45,543 nt of DNA from JTS-AC122 sp050246015 (GCA_050246015.1 JBFWWU010000026.1:1-45543); one strand, 5' to 3'. Counted from the stretch's first letter, positions 8,347 through 16,532 are shown. The notes: generated by a model not told the origin, from the sequence alone. Translations and numbers: made by a program.

Positions 8347-8612
8347 CGGAGAGCGGGCGCCGTCTCATGGCGACACCATCATTCGATCGCGCCGGGCCAC
8401 CGAGCGCTCCTCCGACCGCTGGCGCGGTCCGGCTCAGAGAAACAGATACTCACACCCCGCCCGGTTCGGACAGCCGCCCCCTCGCCCCCCCCGGCCTGCC
8501 CCCCCCCGCTTACCCGAATCCCAGCGGAATAATATTGTCTCTAGCGGAGTTCGCTCACCCGTTGCGTTCGGCTCACGCCATAGAGGCCCGTCCTTCAGCG
8601 CAAGGAACATCC
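8347..8612. other. Rest of the divergent gap between S8 protease and TlpA-like gene
   Basis: No gene seen. It holds a small hairpin, GACCGC-TGGC-GCGGTC (8414-8429), several C-runs (8481-8508) and an AT-rich patch with TAATAT at 8530-8535 that could be a -10 element, although no -35 accompanies it. Confidence 0.3.
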
Positions 8613-9188
8613 ATGTCAAGTACGCTCGTCAAGTGGGGCCGCCGCGCCGCGATCATCCCGGTCGCCGTCGCCGCCTACATCGCCGTCGCCGGACTTACCG
8701 GCTTCTGCCCAAACTGCGCCAACTTCATGGACTCCGTCCTGGGCCGCTCTCACACCCCCATCACTCCCGGCTCCCCCCGCGGCTCCATCACCACCCTCGC
8801 CGCGCTCGACTTCGACGGCCAGCCCGTCTCCCTCGCTCAGTACCTCGGCAAACCCACCATCATCGACGTCTGGGCCACCTGGTGCCCACCCTGCCGGCAG
8901 CAGCGCGACGTCATCCACAACCTCGACCCCGACTTCCTCTCCTCCGTCAACATCGTTTCCCTCTCCACCGACCGCTCTCCCGCCGACGTCGCCGCCTTCC
9001 TCGCCAAGCACCCCTCCAATATCACCGACCTCATGGCCACGTCCGACACCCTCCGCGCCTTCGGCGGCGTCACCGCCATCCCCACGCTCGTCTTCGTCGA
9101 TCCCTCCGGCCAGATCCGCGACGTCTCCACCGGCGTCCACTCCTCCAGCGAACTCCGCCGCCGCGTCCTCGGCCTCACCGCCAACTAA
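8613..9188 (+). CDS. Membrane-anchored or secreted TlpA-like thioredoxin
   Basis: 191 residues. An N-terminal hydrophobic segment (about residues 12-29) precedes a thioredoxin fold of the TlpA/ResA redoxin group. The active site is WATWCPPCRQQ with Cys91 and Cys94, and the cis-Pro loop is VTAIPTLVFVD. An extra pair, FCPNC at residues 31-35, lies right after the hydrophobic segment. Predicted to work outside the cytoplasmic membrane in disulfide reduction or cytochrome c maturation (inference from family). AAGGA lies 6 nt before the ATG at 8613. Codons end overwhelmingly in C. Confidence 0.85.
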   Translation: MSSTLVKWGRRAAIIPVAVAAYIAVAGLTGFCPNCANFMDSVLGRSHTPITPGSPRGSITTLAALDFDGQPVSLAQYLGKPTIIDVWATWCPPCRQQRDVIHNLDPDFLSSVNIVSLSTDRSPADVAAFLAKHPSNITDLMATSDTLRAFGGVTAIPTLVFVDPSGQIRDVSTGVHSSSELRRRVLGLTAN

Positions 9189-9213
9189 CCCATCCGGCGA
9201 CCCCGCTCCTACC

Positions 9214-9342
9214 CTAGTGGATCGGGCGTCCCTCCCGCTTCTTCAGGCCCTCTTTGGCGATCTGACGTTTCAAAGTACCCGCGACCGCTTCCACCGCTCG
9301 CCGAACGTCCGAGTCTCGATACCAGTTGCTCCGGTACCCGTC
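9214..9342 (-). other. In-frame 42-codon extension beyond the pheA stop
   Basis: After the pheA TGA (9343-9345) the same frame stays open for 42 codons to TAG (9214-9216), reading DGYRSNWYRDSDVRR and ending EGLKKREGRPIH. Composition is protein-like and GC-rich at third positions, but there is no ATG and only one in-frame GTG without a Shine-Dalgarno. It may be a remnant of a longer C-terminus or of another small gene, or chance. Confidence 0.25.
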
Positions 9343-10635
9343 TCACAAGATCCGACGCGACCGCGGATAACTCCCAAGCACATGTAGCTCCCGGCAATGC
9401 CCCCGCGCCTGCGCGATCGCCGCCATGATCCATTGGTCGTCCACGTGCCCCTCGGCGTCAATGAAGAACGTGTACGTCCAGTTGCTCCGACCGCTCGGTC
9501 GCTTGTCGATGTGCGTCAGATTGATCCCCGCCCGATGAAACACCGACAGCACGCTCACCAGCGCCCCCGGCTCATCCGCCGTGGTAAACATGATCGATGT
9601 CTTATCCCCGGGCTTCCCGTCCGCGTCCTTCCCCGTCGGCTTGGCCTTCTGCCGTGACAGCACGAAGAACCGCGTGATGTTTGTCGATCGATCCTCGATG
9701 TTCTCAAACAGCACACTCACCCCGAAGTGCGCCGCCGCCAGCACGCTCCCGATCGCCGCGACCCCGGCGCCCGACGTCGCCGACGCCCCGTCCCGCTTCC
9801 TCGCCTCGCTCTCTTCCGCGACCCGCCGAACCGCCGCCGACGAACTCGTCTCCGGCGCCAGTTCCGCCTCCGGATACTGCGTCGCCAACCACTCCCGGCA
9901 CTGCTGGAACACCTCCGGCTTGGAGTAAATCACCCGCACGTCCCCCGGTGCGCAGTTCGCCACCAGCGCGTGGTGCACCTCTAATTGCACCTCCGCGTAC
10001 ACGCTCAACTTCTCCTGGAACTCCTGGAATGCCTCGAGCGTCTCCACGATCCCGCCCCCGATCGAGTTCTCGATCGGCACCAGCCCATAGTCCACGTGCC
10101 CGCGCGATACCTCGTTGAACACCCCGCTGATCGCGTGCAGGTCCTCGAAGTCCACCGATGTCCCAAAGTGCTTCACCGCCGCCACGTGCGAGTACGACCC
10201 GACCGGCCCTAGATACCCAATTCGCAGCGGCTGTTCCAATCGGAAACTCCCGCTCATCACCTCGCGGAACACCCCCTCGATCGTGCGGTCGCTCAGGGGG
10301 CCCTTGTTGTTCGAGATCGCGCGCGCCAGCACTTCCGCTTCTCGATGCGGCGTGTAAATTGGCAGGTGATGCTGGCGCTTCACGTTCCCCACTTCGACCA
10401 CGAGTTGCGCGCGCCGATTGAGCAACTCCACCAGTTCGCGGTCAATCCGCGAAATTCGCGTCCGAAGTCCCGCCAGTGGGTCCGAATCGTTCGTTTTCTC
10501 GGCTCTTTCGGGGTTCTTTGAGCGCGATGTGGACCCCGTATTCCGGGGGCTTTTGTCCGTGGAGACGCCACCGACGCGACCCGCGCGCGCCGACCGCTTC
10601 GAACGACCACCATGCTGGCCCGGCTTCTTTCCCAT
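9343..10635 (-). CDS. pheA: Bifunctional chorismate mutase / prephenate dehydratase (P-protein)
   Basis: 430 residues. Converts chorismate to prephenate and then to phenylpyruvate for phenylalanine synthesis. Domains in order: a charged low-complexity extension (1-50), an AroQ-type chorismate mutase (about 52-135, LRTRISRIDRELVELLNRRA), a prephenate dehydratase domain (about 137-335, starting IGYLGPVGSYS, with GLVPIENSIGGG and the catalytic-region motif STNITRFFVL) and a C-terminal ACT domain (about 350-425, DEPGALVSVLSVFHRAGINL) for feedback control by phenylalanine. No Shine-Dalgarno sequence is obvious at 10635; a later start would only trim the non-conserved extension. Confidence 0.93.
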   Translation of the reverse strand: MGKKPGQHGGRSKRSARAGRVGGVSTDKSPRNTGSTSRSKNPERAEKTNDSDPLAGLRTRISRIDRELVELLNRRAQLVVEVGNVKRQHHLPIYTPHREAEVLARAISNNKGPLSDRTIEGVFREVMSGSFRLEQPLRIGYLGPVGSYSHVAAVKHFGTSVDFEDLHAISGVFNEVSRGHVDYGLVPIENSIGGGIVETLEAFQEFQEKLSVYAEVQLEVHHALVANCAPGDVRVIYSKPEVFQQCREWLATQYPEAELAPETSSSAAVRRVAEESEARKRDGASATSGAGVAAIGSVLAAAHFGVSVLFENIEDRSTNITRFFVLSRQKAKPTGKDADGKPGDKTSIMFTTADEPGALVSVLSVFHRAGINLTHIDKRPSGRSNWTYTFFIDAEGHVDDQWIMAAIAQARGHCRELHVLGSYPRSRRIL

Positions 10636-10732
10636 CTTGAATCGATTCGCGTCGTCTTATCGACCAAAAAATGACCGAACTTCTGGGTGATTTCCGCAAC
10701 TCTCGCTGCGTTTGCCGAAGAATACACCGTCA

Positions 10733-11677
10733 ATGTCCCCTGAGACTCTCCAGCCAGCCCAGAGCCTGCTCGAATCGCTCCGATCCCTTCCGTGGGCCGC
10801 GCATCTCATCGCGGTCGCCGCTTTGGTCAGCGGGCTGATGCTCTGGCTCTATGGCCGCAGGCTGCTTCGGCCCATGATCGTCATCGTCTTTGCCCTCACC
10901 GGCGCGGGCTCGGGGTTCGTGCTCGCGCCGCTCTGGGGAGTGATGTCGTCGCCCATCGGGATGATCGTCGGCGGCGTGCTGGGCGCGGCGGCGGGCGTGG
11001 TGCTCTATCGCTTCGCGATGGCGGTGTCGGTCGGGCTCATCCTCGCGGTCCTGGCACCGGTGCTGTGCGTCGCAATCGTGGATGCGCCGGAGCGGCACGA
11101 GCGATCGACCGGGGTGCTGTCGCGCGACGAACTTCGACTGCGCGGCGTGCCGGAGGGTCCCGCCGAGCCGAGGTCCGTTACTGGCGAACTGATGATGCGC
11201 GGCGAGCAACTGCGAAACTCGATGCAGGATGCGCTCGTGAAATCGGCCGCCGCGCCGGACGTCGATCACTCAGCGCCTGCCGAGGCACCGTCAGCGACGC
11301 AGCGCGCCAAGGCGTTTGCCCTCGCGCTGGCCGATGAGATTCGGGCGCAGTGGCACGAACTGCCGGCGCGCGTGCGGGTGATGCTCATGGGATCGGCGTC
11401 GCTGGGGCTTGGCCTGGGGATCTTTCTCGGACTGCTGATGCCCAAGTGGACGAGCGGCGGCGTGACCGCGATGCTCGGAGCGGCGATCTGGCTGCCCGCT
11501 GCGACATGGCTGATCGCCGCGGCGGGCGTCCCCCTCACCGAACGATTCTCCATCGGAGCGGTGCAGTGGGTGGTGGTCTGGGGCGTGGCATCGCTCGTCG
11601 GCGCGCTGCTGCAGTGGCGCGGCATCAAGTCAACGAAGCGAACGCCAGCGACCGTCATCATCCAGCCGGCGGCGTGA
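10733..11677 (+). CDS. Multi-pass membrane protein of unknown function
   Basis: 314 residues, family not recognised; the architecture recalls TMEM198/DUF4203-type proteins. Hydrophobic segments cluster at both ends: about residues 20-42, 49-68, 73-92 and 97-118 (small-residue rich, GGVLGAAAGVVLYR), and again at about 220-242, 248-270 and 275-295. A central soluble stretch (about 120-215) is charged. ATG at 10733 is preferred over an upstream in-frame TTG at 10712; TACACC lies 4 nt before it. The gene sits at the point where the + strand changes from C-rich to G-rich. Confidence 0.6.
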   Translation: MSPETLQPAQSLLESLRSLPWAAHLIAVAALVSGLMLWLYGRRLLRPMIVIVFALTGAGSGFVLAPLWGVMSSPIGMIVGGVLGAAAGVVLYRFAMAVSVGLILAVLAPVLCVAIVDAPERHERSTGVLSRDELRLRGVPEGPAEPRSVTGELMMRGEQLRNSMQDALVKSAAAPDVDHSAPAEAPSATQRAKAFALALADEIRAQWHELPARVRVMLMGSASLGLGLGIFLGLLMPKWTSGGVTAMLGAAIWLPAATWLIAAAGVPLTERFSIGAVQWVVVWGVASLVGALLQWRGIKSTKRTPATVIIQPAA

Positions 11678-11792
11678 GTACCCACTCCAGAACAGGCGAG
11701 AAATTCGGACGGAATCGCTCCACCGGGGCGCCGATTCGATCGTGATCTGTTCGGAAAACGTAAAAATCTGCGAGTTATTGGGCGCAATGGGG

Positions 11793-11814
11793 CCCGAATT
11801 CGGGTAGTCTACCC
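11793..11814. promoter_or_regulatory. Two overlapping palindromes, candidate operator or RNA switch
   Basis: CCCGAATTCGGG (11793-11804, perfect) shares its GGG with GGGTAG-T-CTACCC (11802-11814, perfect). The shared GGG can pair with either neighbouring CCC, so the two structures are mutually exclusive in RNA. Confidence 0.35.
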
Positions 11815-11994
11815 AAATTGTACGGATCTTCGCAGATTGAAGAGTCGAATGTGAAGATAGTGCAATCGCACGTATCGAGGGCAGGCGGCACGATCGTGGC
11901 GCGCTGCCGCGAACTCCGGGGCAAGAGACTGAGATTGAGTCTGTGTGGTTTGTTGTCGCGAAGTGTGAGATTCGCTTGGGTATTGGGACGTTCA

Positions 11995-12026
11995 TTGAGT
12001 GGAAGTGGACACTCCGCTTCACTCAA
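11995..12026 (+). ncRNA. Stable stem-loop, possible part of a leader or small RNA
   Basis: TTGAGT (11995-12000) pairs with ACTCAA (12021-12026); after a bulged G, GAAG (12002-12005) pairs with CTTC (12017-12020); after a T-G pair, GG pairs with CC around ACACT. No T-run follows, so it is not a standard terminator. The RNA class is unknown. Confidence 0.3.
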
Positions 12027-12142
12027 GTTGAAGCGAGCAAGAGGGTGCGTCGATATCTGAGTCGTTTGAAAATGGGGGATGAAGGTACTTTGGGAAGACT
12101 CTCACGCTCAGGACCGACCGATCCGGCGCAGGCGAGGTATGT

Positions 12143-12742
12143 ATGACAAACGACTCGGAAGCGAAAACGAAATGGGTGAACAAGAAGATATTCACCACCG
12201 GCGAGGCGGCGGAGATCTGCAAAGTAAGCCAGCAGACGATCATTCGTTGTTTCGACAACGGACGGCTGGGAGGGTTCCGGGTGCCGGGCTCGAAGTTCCG
12301 GCGGATTCCGCGGATTGAGTTGATCAAGTTCATGAAGGCCAACGACATCCCGATCGGCACGCTGGACCTGGGCCGCAAGCGGGTGCTGGTGGTGGACGAC
12401 GATCCGGCGATCGTGGAGATGATCAGCGAGATCCTGGGGAGGGATGGTCAACTGGATGTTCGCTCGGCGAGCACGGGGTATGACGCGGGGATGCTGACGG
12501 AGGCGTTTCGGCCGCACGTGATGATCCTGGACTATCTGCTGCCGGACGTGAACGGAGACCTGGTGCTTCGGCGTCTGCGTGAGCGGGATGAGTTGGCGGA
12601 GACGCGGGTGCTGATCATCAGCGGGGTGGTGAATCAGGCGGAGATCCAGCAACTGCTGGATGCGGGGGCGGCGGGATTCCTGCGCAAGCCGTTCGATGTG
12701 AACGAACTGCTCAAGAAGGTCGGCGAACTGCTCGAAGTCTGA
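12143..12742 (+). CDS. Excisionase/MerR-type HTH fused to a response-regulator receiver domain
   Basis: 199 residues. Residues 17-60 form a winged helix-turn-helix of the excisionase/AlpA kind (FTTGEAAEICKVSQQTIIRC, then the wing RVPGSKFRRIP). Residues 79-197 form a receiver domain with the acidic pocket VVDDDP (Asp85-Asp87), phospho-acceptor Asp130 in LDYLLPDVNG, and Lys182 in KPF. Most response regulators place the DNA-binding domain after the receiver; here it is first and of excisionase type. GAGG lies 5 nt before the ATG. It is first in an apparent operon with the HDOD-kinase gene 85 bp downstream, its likely phosphodonor. Confidence 0.85.
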   Translation: MTNDSEAKTKWVNKKIFTTGEAAEICKVSQQTIIRCFDNGRLGGFRVPGSKFRRIPRIELIKFMKANDIPIGTLDLGRKRVLVVDDDPAIVEMISEILGRDGQLDVRSASTGYDAGMLTEAFRPHVMILDYLLPDVNGDLVLRRLRERDELAETRVLIISGVVNQAEIQQLLDAGAAGFLRKPFDVNELLKKVGELLEV

Positions 12743-12827
12743 TAGAGGCGCGGTGCGAGCCGGCGAGCGTCGAGCGCGGAAACTGCGCCGTCGCCGGCGG
12801 TAGACCGCGCGATCGGAGCGAGACGAG

Positions 12828-15131
12828 ATGCCAGCCGCGACGATATCAGGGACGAAGCGGACGGAACTCATCCTGCATGAGGTGGACGCGCTCCCGACGC
12901 TGTCGTCGGTGGCGACGCGGCTGATGAGGATCACCAGCACGGATGACGCGGACCTGAAGGAGATCATCCGGCTGATCGAGTCGGACCCGTCGCTGACGGC
13001 GAAGGTGCTGTCGATGTGCCGGCGAGCGGAACTGGGGCTTGGCTCGCGGGTGACGACGGTGGAGCGGGCGGTGCTGCTGCTGGGGCTTGACGCGCTGAAG
13101 TCGATCGTGCTGGGCGTGCAGGCGGTGGAGTGGACGGGGCGAGCGGACTCAAACGGAGCCGGGGCGGGGGGAGAGGCGAGGTTCGACCGAGCGGCGTTCT
13201 GGCGGCACTGCATCGGGGTGGCGTGCTGCGCGGAACTCATCGCGGGGAAGCACCGTGAACTGGGCGTGAACCCCGGTGAGGCGTTCGTGGCCGGGCTGCT
13301 GCACGACCTCGGGAAGATCGCGCTGCAGATGGTGTTGCCCCGGACGTACGCCCAGGTGATCGAAACGGCGGAGGTGCGCCAGGCCAACATCGCGGAGGTC
13401 GAGGCGAGCATTATCGGGCTGGATCACCACACGGCGGGGAAGCGGCTGGCGGAGCGGTGGGAACTGCCCCGGATCTTCACCGAGACGATCTGGCTGCATG
13501 GCCAGCGTCCGGAGGCGCTGCCGGCGGGCTCGAATCGGAACCTCATCGGCGTGGTGCGAGCGGCGGACGCGGCGTGTCGATCGCTGCATCTTGGGTGGTC
13601 GGGGAATCACTCGCTCGGAGCGAATACGGGGGAGGTGTGTGAATCGGCGGGGCTGCACGCGGAGCGTGTGGAGGCGGTGCTGCCGAAGGTGCTGGAATCG
13701 ACGAGCGCGCGGTGCGGCGAACTGGGGCTGGAGGACAAGCCCAGCGAGCAGATGGTGGTGGAGGCGCTGGCATCCGCGAATCGGCGGCTGGCGCGTCTGA
13801 ACACGACGATCGAGCGTCGGGCCCGGGAGAGCGACCGCCGGGTCCGGGTCGTGGAGGAAGTGCGGGAGTTTCTGGGGCGTGTGCGGCCCGATCGGGGGAC
13901 GATCGAGACGCTGACGGAGATCGTGCGATCCGCGGCGCGGGTGCTGGGGCCGGGACGGTTCGCGGTCGTGTACCGCGCCGGCAAGGCGAGCGAAGGAGCG
14001 GACGGCGGGGGCGGGGACCGGTCGGTGTGGGTCTGGCTGGGGTTTGACCGTGACGGAAAACGGATCAGCAGCGACGCGGTGGAAGGGGCGGACCACGGGG
14101 GGAGCGGGCGAGGGTCGGGAGGGGCGCTGGAGCGCCAGGCGCGGCGTGCGCCGGGGGCGGGGGCGATCCTTGACGGGCCGGGCGGGGGCCTGCTGGAACT
14201 GGATCCGGGGGAATCGGCGCGGGAGTGCGGGATCGCCGCGCTGGTGCATGACCGAGACTCGGCGGTGAGAGCGCTGGGCGAGAGCCAGGTAACGCTGCTG
14301 CAGTCGGCGTGGAAGGGGGCGCTGGGGTCGGCGGCGCGGGAGGAGGCGGGGGCGCGGATGGGGGAGCAACTTGCGGAGGCCAACCGGCGGCTGGGGGACG
14401 CGCAGCGCGAACTGGCCGAGTCGCAATCGATGGCGCGATTGGCGGAGTTGACGGCCGGGGCGGCGCACGAGTTCAACAACCCGCTGGCGGTGATCGCGGG
14501 GCGAGCGCAACTGCTGTCGATGACGGTGGTGGACCCGAAGCACAAGAGCGCGGTGGCGTCGATCGTGCAGGCATCGAACCAGTTGTCGAGCCTGGTGCAG
14601 CGGCTGCACGCGGTGGCGAGGCCGCCGGCGCCGGTGTTCAAGGCGACGGACGTGAAGGGGGTGATCGAGGAGGCGCGGGGGCGGGCGCTGGCGCGGTCGC
14701 CGAGGAAGGACGCGCAAGGGGCGCCGGTGGAGATCCGGATCAACACGCCGGCGGATCTGCCGGCGGCGCGATTCGACCGAGAACTGATGGCGCAGGCGCT
14801 GACGGAGGTGCTGGTGAACGCGCTGGAGGCGGAACCGCGCGACTTTGTGGATGTTCGCGTTCAGATCGACGGGGTGGATGACCGACTTCTAGTGGTCGTG
14901 ACGGACACGGGCCGGGGCATGTCGCCGTTCGCGGTGAAGCATGCGCTGGACCCGTTCTTCAGCGAGAAGTCGGCGGGGCGACAGACGGGGCTGGGGCTGG
15001 CGTTGGCGCACCGGCTGCTTGGGGTGCACGGGGGGACGGTGAGGATCGAGAGCGCGCCGGGAGACGGGACGATCGTGAGCATCGCGCTGAAGGAATGGCG
15101 CTGGGAGCCGGCCGCGGGGACGCGCGGCTGA
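12828..15131 (+). CDS. HDOD-domain sensor histidine kinase
   Basis: 767 residues. An HDOD domain fills about residues 12-220 (LPTLSSVATRLMRI, FVAGLLHDLGKIAL, LDHHTAGKRLAERW). A middle region of about 300 residues contains a GAF-like stretch and coiled-coil segments rich in Ala/Glu/Arg. The kinase core has the H-box LTAGAAHEFNNPLAVIAGRA (phospho-acceptor His547), the N-box VLVNALEAEP, the G1 box DTGRGMS and the G2 box TGLGLALA. No membrane segment was seen, so this is a cytoplasmic kinase. HDOD proteins serve in signalling without phosphodiesterase activity. It probably phosphorylates the upstream receiver; GGAG lies before the ATG. Confidence 0.85.
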   Translation: MPAATISGTKRTELILHEVDALPTLSSVATRLMRITSTDDADLKEIIRLIESDPSLTAKVLSMCRRAELGLGSRVTTVERAVLLLGLDALKSIVLGVQAVEWTGRADSNGAGAGGEARFDRAAFWRHCIGVACCAELIAGKHRELGVNPGEAFVAGLLHDLGKIALQMVLPRTYAQVIETAEVRQANIAEVEASIIGLDHHTAGKRLAERWELPRIFTETIWLHGQRPEALPAGSNRNLIGVVRAADAACRSLHLGWSGNHSLGANTGEVCESAGLHAERVEAVLPKVLESTSARCGELGLEDKPSEQMVVEALASANRRLARLNTTIERRARESDRRVRVVEEVREFLGRVRPDRGTIETLTEIVRSAARVLGPGRFAVVYRAGKASEGADGGGGDRSVWVWLGFDRDGKRISSDAVEGADHGGSGRGSGGALERQARRAPGAGAILDGPGGGLLELDPGESARECGIAALVHDRDSAVRALGESQVTLLQSAWKGALGSAAREEAGARMGEQLAEANRRLGDAQRELAESQSMARLAELTAGAAHEFNNPLAVIAGRAQLLSMTVVDPKHKSAVASIVQASNQLSSLVQRLHAVARPPAPVFKATDVKGVIEEARGRALARSPRKDAQGAPVEIRINTPADLPAARFDRELMAQALTEVLVNALEAEPRDFVDVRVQIDGVDDRLLVVVTDTGRGMSPFAVKHALDPFFSEKSAGRQTGLGLALAHRLLGVHGGTVRIESAPGDGTIVSIALKEWRWEPAAGTRG

Positions 15132-15194
15132 GGAACAACGGAGTGTGGAACGCCTGGGACGCGGGAGCGGCCGAGGCGGCGCAGAAGGATCTGC

Positions 15195-16484
15195 ATGTCA
15201 TTCATTGAAGCACACTGCGACGGCGCCGGCAGCGGCGACCGGCCGGGTCCGGGTTCGGGACCGGGCAAGACGCCGGCGCGGCCCGCGGGGCGTGAGGGGG
15301 CGGCGGTGGAGCGGGCGGCGTCCGCGCGCGGGGAGGGGCGGCGGGTCGGGCGCGTGAACGCAGCGCGCGCGGGAACGGCGTACCTGAACGTCGAGGAACC
15401 GGTGACGCTGCTGATCGTGTCGGCGAGCGCGACGTGGCAGGCGCGGCTGCGCGCGGCGTGCCTGCTGCTGCAGATCCAGCCGATGGCGTGCGCCGGGGTG
15501 TCGCGGCTGGTATCGCGCCTGGCGGAGCGGGATCGGACGGGGGACGAGTCGGTGCCGGTGATCGCGCTGGACATCGGGCTGGGGGAGGGGGCGGTGAACG
15601 AGGCGTTATCAGCCGCGGGGCGGTACGGGATCGACGTGGTGCTGCTGTGCGAGCGGTCGGGGGCGGAAGCCAGGGGACTCGGCGAGCGGTGCGGGTCGCT
15701 GGACGTGCTGGGGAGCGCGGCGGGGGAGGTGGAACTTGCGCGGCGGGTGGGCGCGGGGGGGGGGGGGGCGCGGGAGAGAGCCCGCCAGAACCGGCGGAAC
15801 ACCCGATTGAAACGACTCTGCCGACGGTTGTGCGACGCGCCGCGGCAAGTTGCACGACAGATTGACTCGCTTTGGACCGAATTGTTGAGCACGCACCGGG
15901 AGACAGGGAACAACATGAACCAGGTAGCGATATCCAGCGAGTTTGGCGGGCTGATCCGGCAGGAGCTTGATCTGGAGGTGCTCCTGCGGACGACGCTGGA
16001 GTACATACTGAGCAAGAGCGGGCCGACGAACGCGGCGGTGTTCCTGCCGGCAACGACGGGCGATTTCACGCTCGGGGCGTATGTGAACTACGACTGCCCG
16101 AAAGAGACCGTGGACGTGCTGCTGGACCACATGGCCAACGTGGTGGCGCCGCGGTTCGAGGATGTGCGCGACGTCGCGCACCTGACGGACCCGACGGAGA
16201 TCGAGGAGAAGGTGACGGGAGACGCGATGTGGATCGGGGACTCGCACATCGTGGCGTTCGCGTGCCGACACGAGGGGGAGTGCCTGGCGATCTTCCTGTT
16301 TTTCCGGGATGCGAGGTCGCCGTATTCGGACGGGTTCGTGGAACAACTGCGGGTGATGAAGGACCTGTTCGGCGCGCAACTGGCGCGGGTGGTTCGGATC
16401 CATCATCGGCACTTGCCGAAGGAGAAGTGGGGCGCGCTGGGGGACCCGCCGCGGGAGGAGAATGACGACGGGCTGACGATGTGA
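15195..16484 (+). CDS. Receiver-like domain plus GAF domain protein
   Basis: 429 residues. After a low-complexity Gly/Pro/Arg start (1-60), residues 70-190 resemble a receiver fold without its signature (VTLLIVSASATWQARLRAAC, VIALDIGLGEG, VVLLCER), so it is probably a pseudo-receiver. A Gly run encoded by a G14 tract links it to a GAF domain (about 240-410; GLIRQELDLEVLLRTTLEYI, SGPTNAAVFLPA). The GAF part could bind a small ligand or a partner. It follows the kinase by 63 bp and completes the apparent operon. AAGGA lies 5 nt before the ATG. An internal ATG at 15915 would give a GAF-only protein. Confidence 0.7.
   Translation: MSFIEAHCDGAGSGDRPGPGSGPGKTPARPAGREGAAVERAASARGEGRRVGRVNAARAGTAYLNVEEPVTLLIVSASATWQARLRAACLLLQIQPMACAGVSRLVSRLAERDRTGDESVPVIALDIGLGEGAVNEALSAAGRYGIDVVLLCERSGAEARGLGERCGSLDVLGSAAGEVELARRVGAGGGGARERARQNRRNTRLKRLCRRLCDAPRQVARQIDSLWTELLSTHRETGNNMNQVAISSEFGGLIRQELDLEVLLRTTLEYILSKSGPTNAAVFLPATTGDFTLGAYVNYDCPKETVDVLLDHMANVVAPRFEDVRDVAHLTDPTEIEEKVTGDAMWIGDSHIVAFACRHEGECLAIFLFFRDARSPYSDGFVEQLRVMKDLFGAQLARVVRIHHRHLPKEKWGALGDPPREENDDGLTM
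15755..15768 (+). repeat. Homopolymer of 14 G inside the receiver-GAF gene
   Basis: Fourteen consecutive G encode part of a Gly linker between the two domains. Such runs are prone to slippage; a change of one base would separate the two halves and leave the GAF part to the internal ATG at 15915. Confidence 0.8.
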
Positions 16485-16532
16485 CGGGGCGTGTGCGTGG
16501 TCGAATGAAAAGCGGGGCGGGCGGAGTCGCCG

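Larger units (their letters stand above)
11678..12142. other. 465-bp structured non-coding region upstream of the signalling operon
   Basis: No convincing gene, and GC content is visibly lower than in the surroundings. It holds overlapping dyads (11793-11814), a small hairpin GTGC-AATC-GCAC (11860-11871), an imperfect GCGGCA...TGCCGC stem with CACGATCGTG inside, AGACT...AGTCT, and a long stem-loop at 11995-12026. This may be a long 5' leader, a small RNA or a regulatory region of the HTH-receiver gene. I saw no DnaA boxes. Confidence 0.4.

Noticed and set aside
9343..9345. TGA of pheA as a selenocysteine codon
   Set aside because: No SECIS-like hairpin was apparent and the ACT domain is already complete before the stop.
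11818..12060. 80-codon frame inside the structured region
   Set aside because: No ribosome-binding site or TANNNT box, no family words, and the region is better explained by stem-loops.
11678..12142. Replication origin (oriC) in the AT-richer region next to the composition flip
   Set aside because: I searched for TTATNCACA-type DnaA boxes and saw none, and dnaA/dnaN are absent; the flip is reported but oriC is not claimed.
12763..12775. Third copy of the dispersed repeat
   Set aside because: Only about 13 bases around GCGAGCCGGCG match; too short in a GC-rich genome to count as a copy.
12023..14717. Long open frames on the minus strand across the HTH-receiver and HDOD-kinase genes
   Set aside because: Low-complexity Arg/Pro/Ser composition, no domain words; shadows of clearly conserved plus-strand genes.
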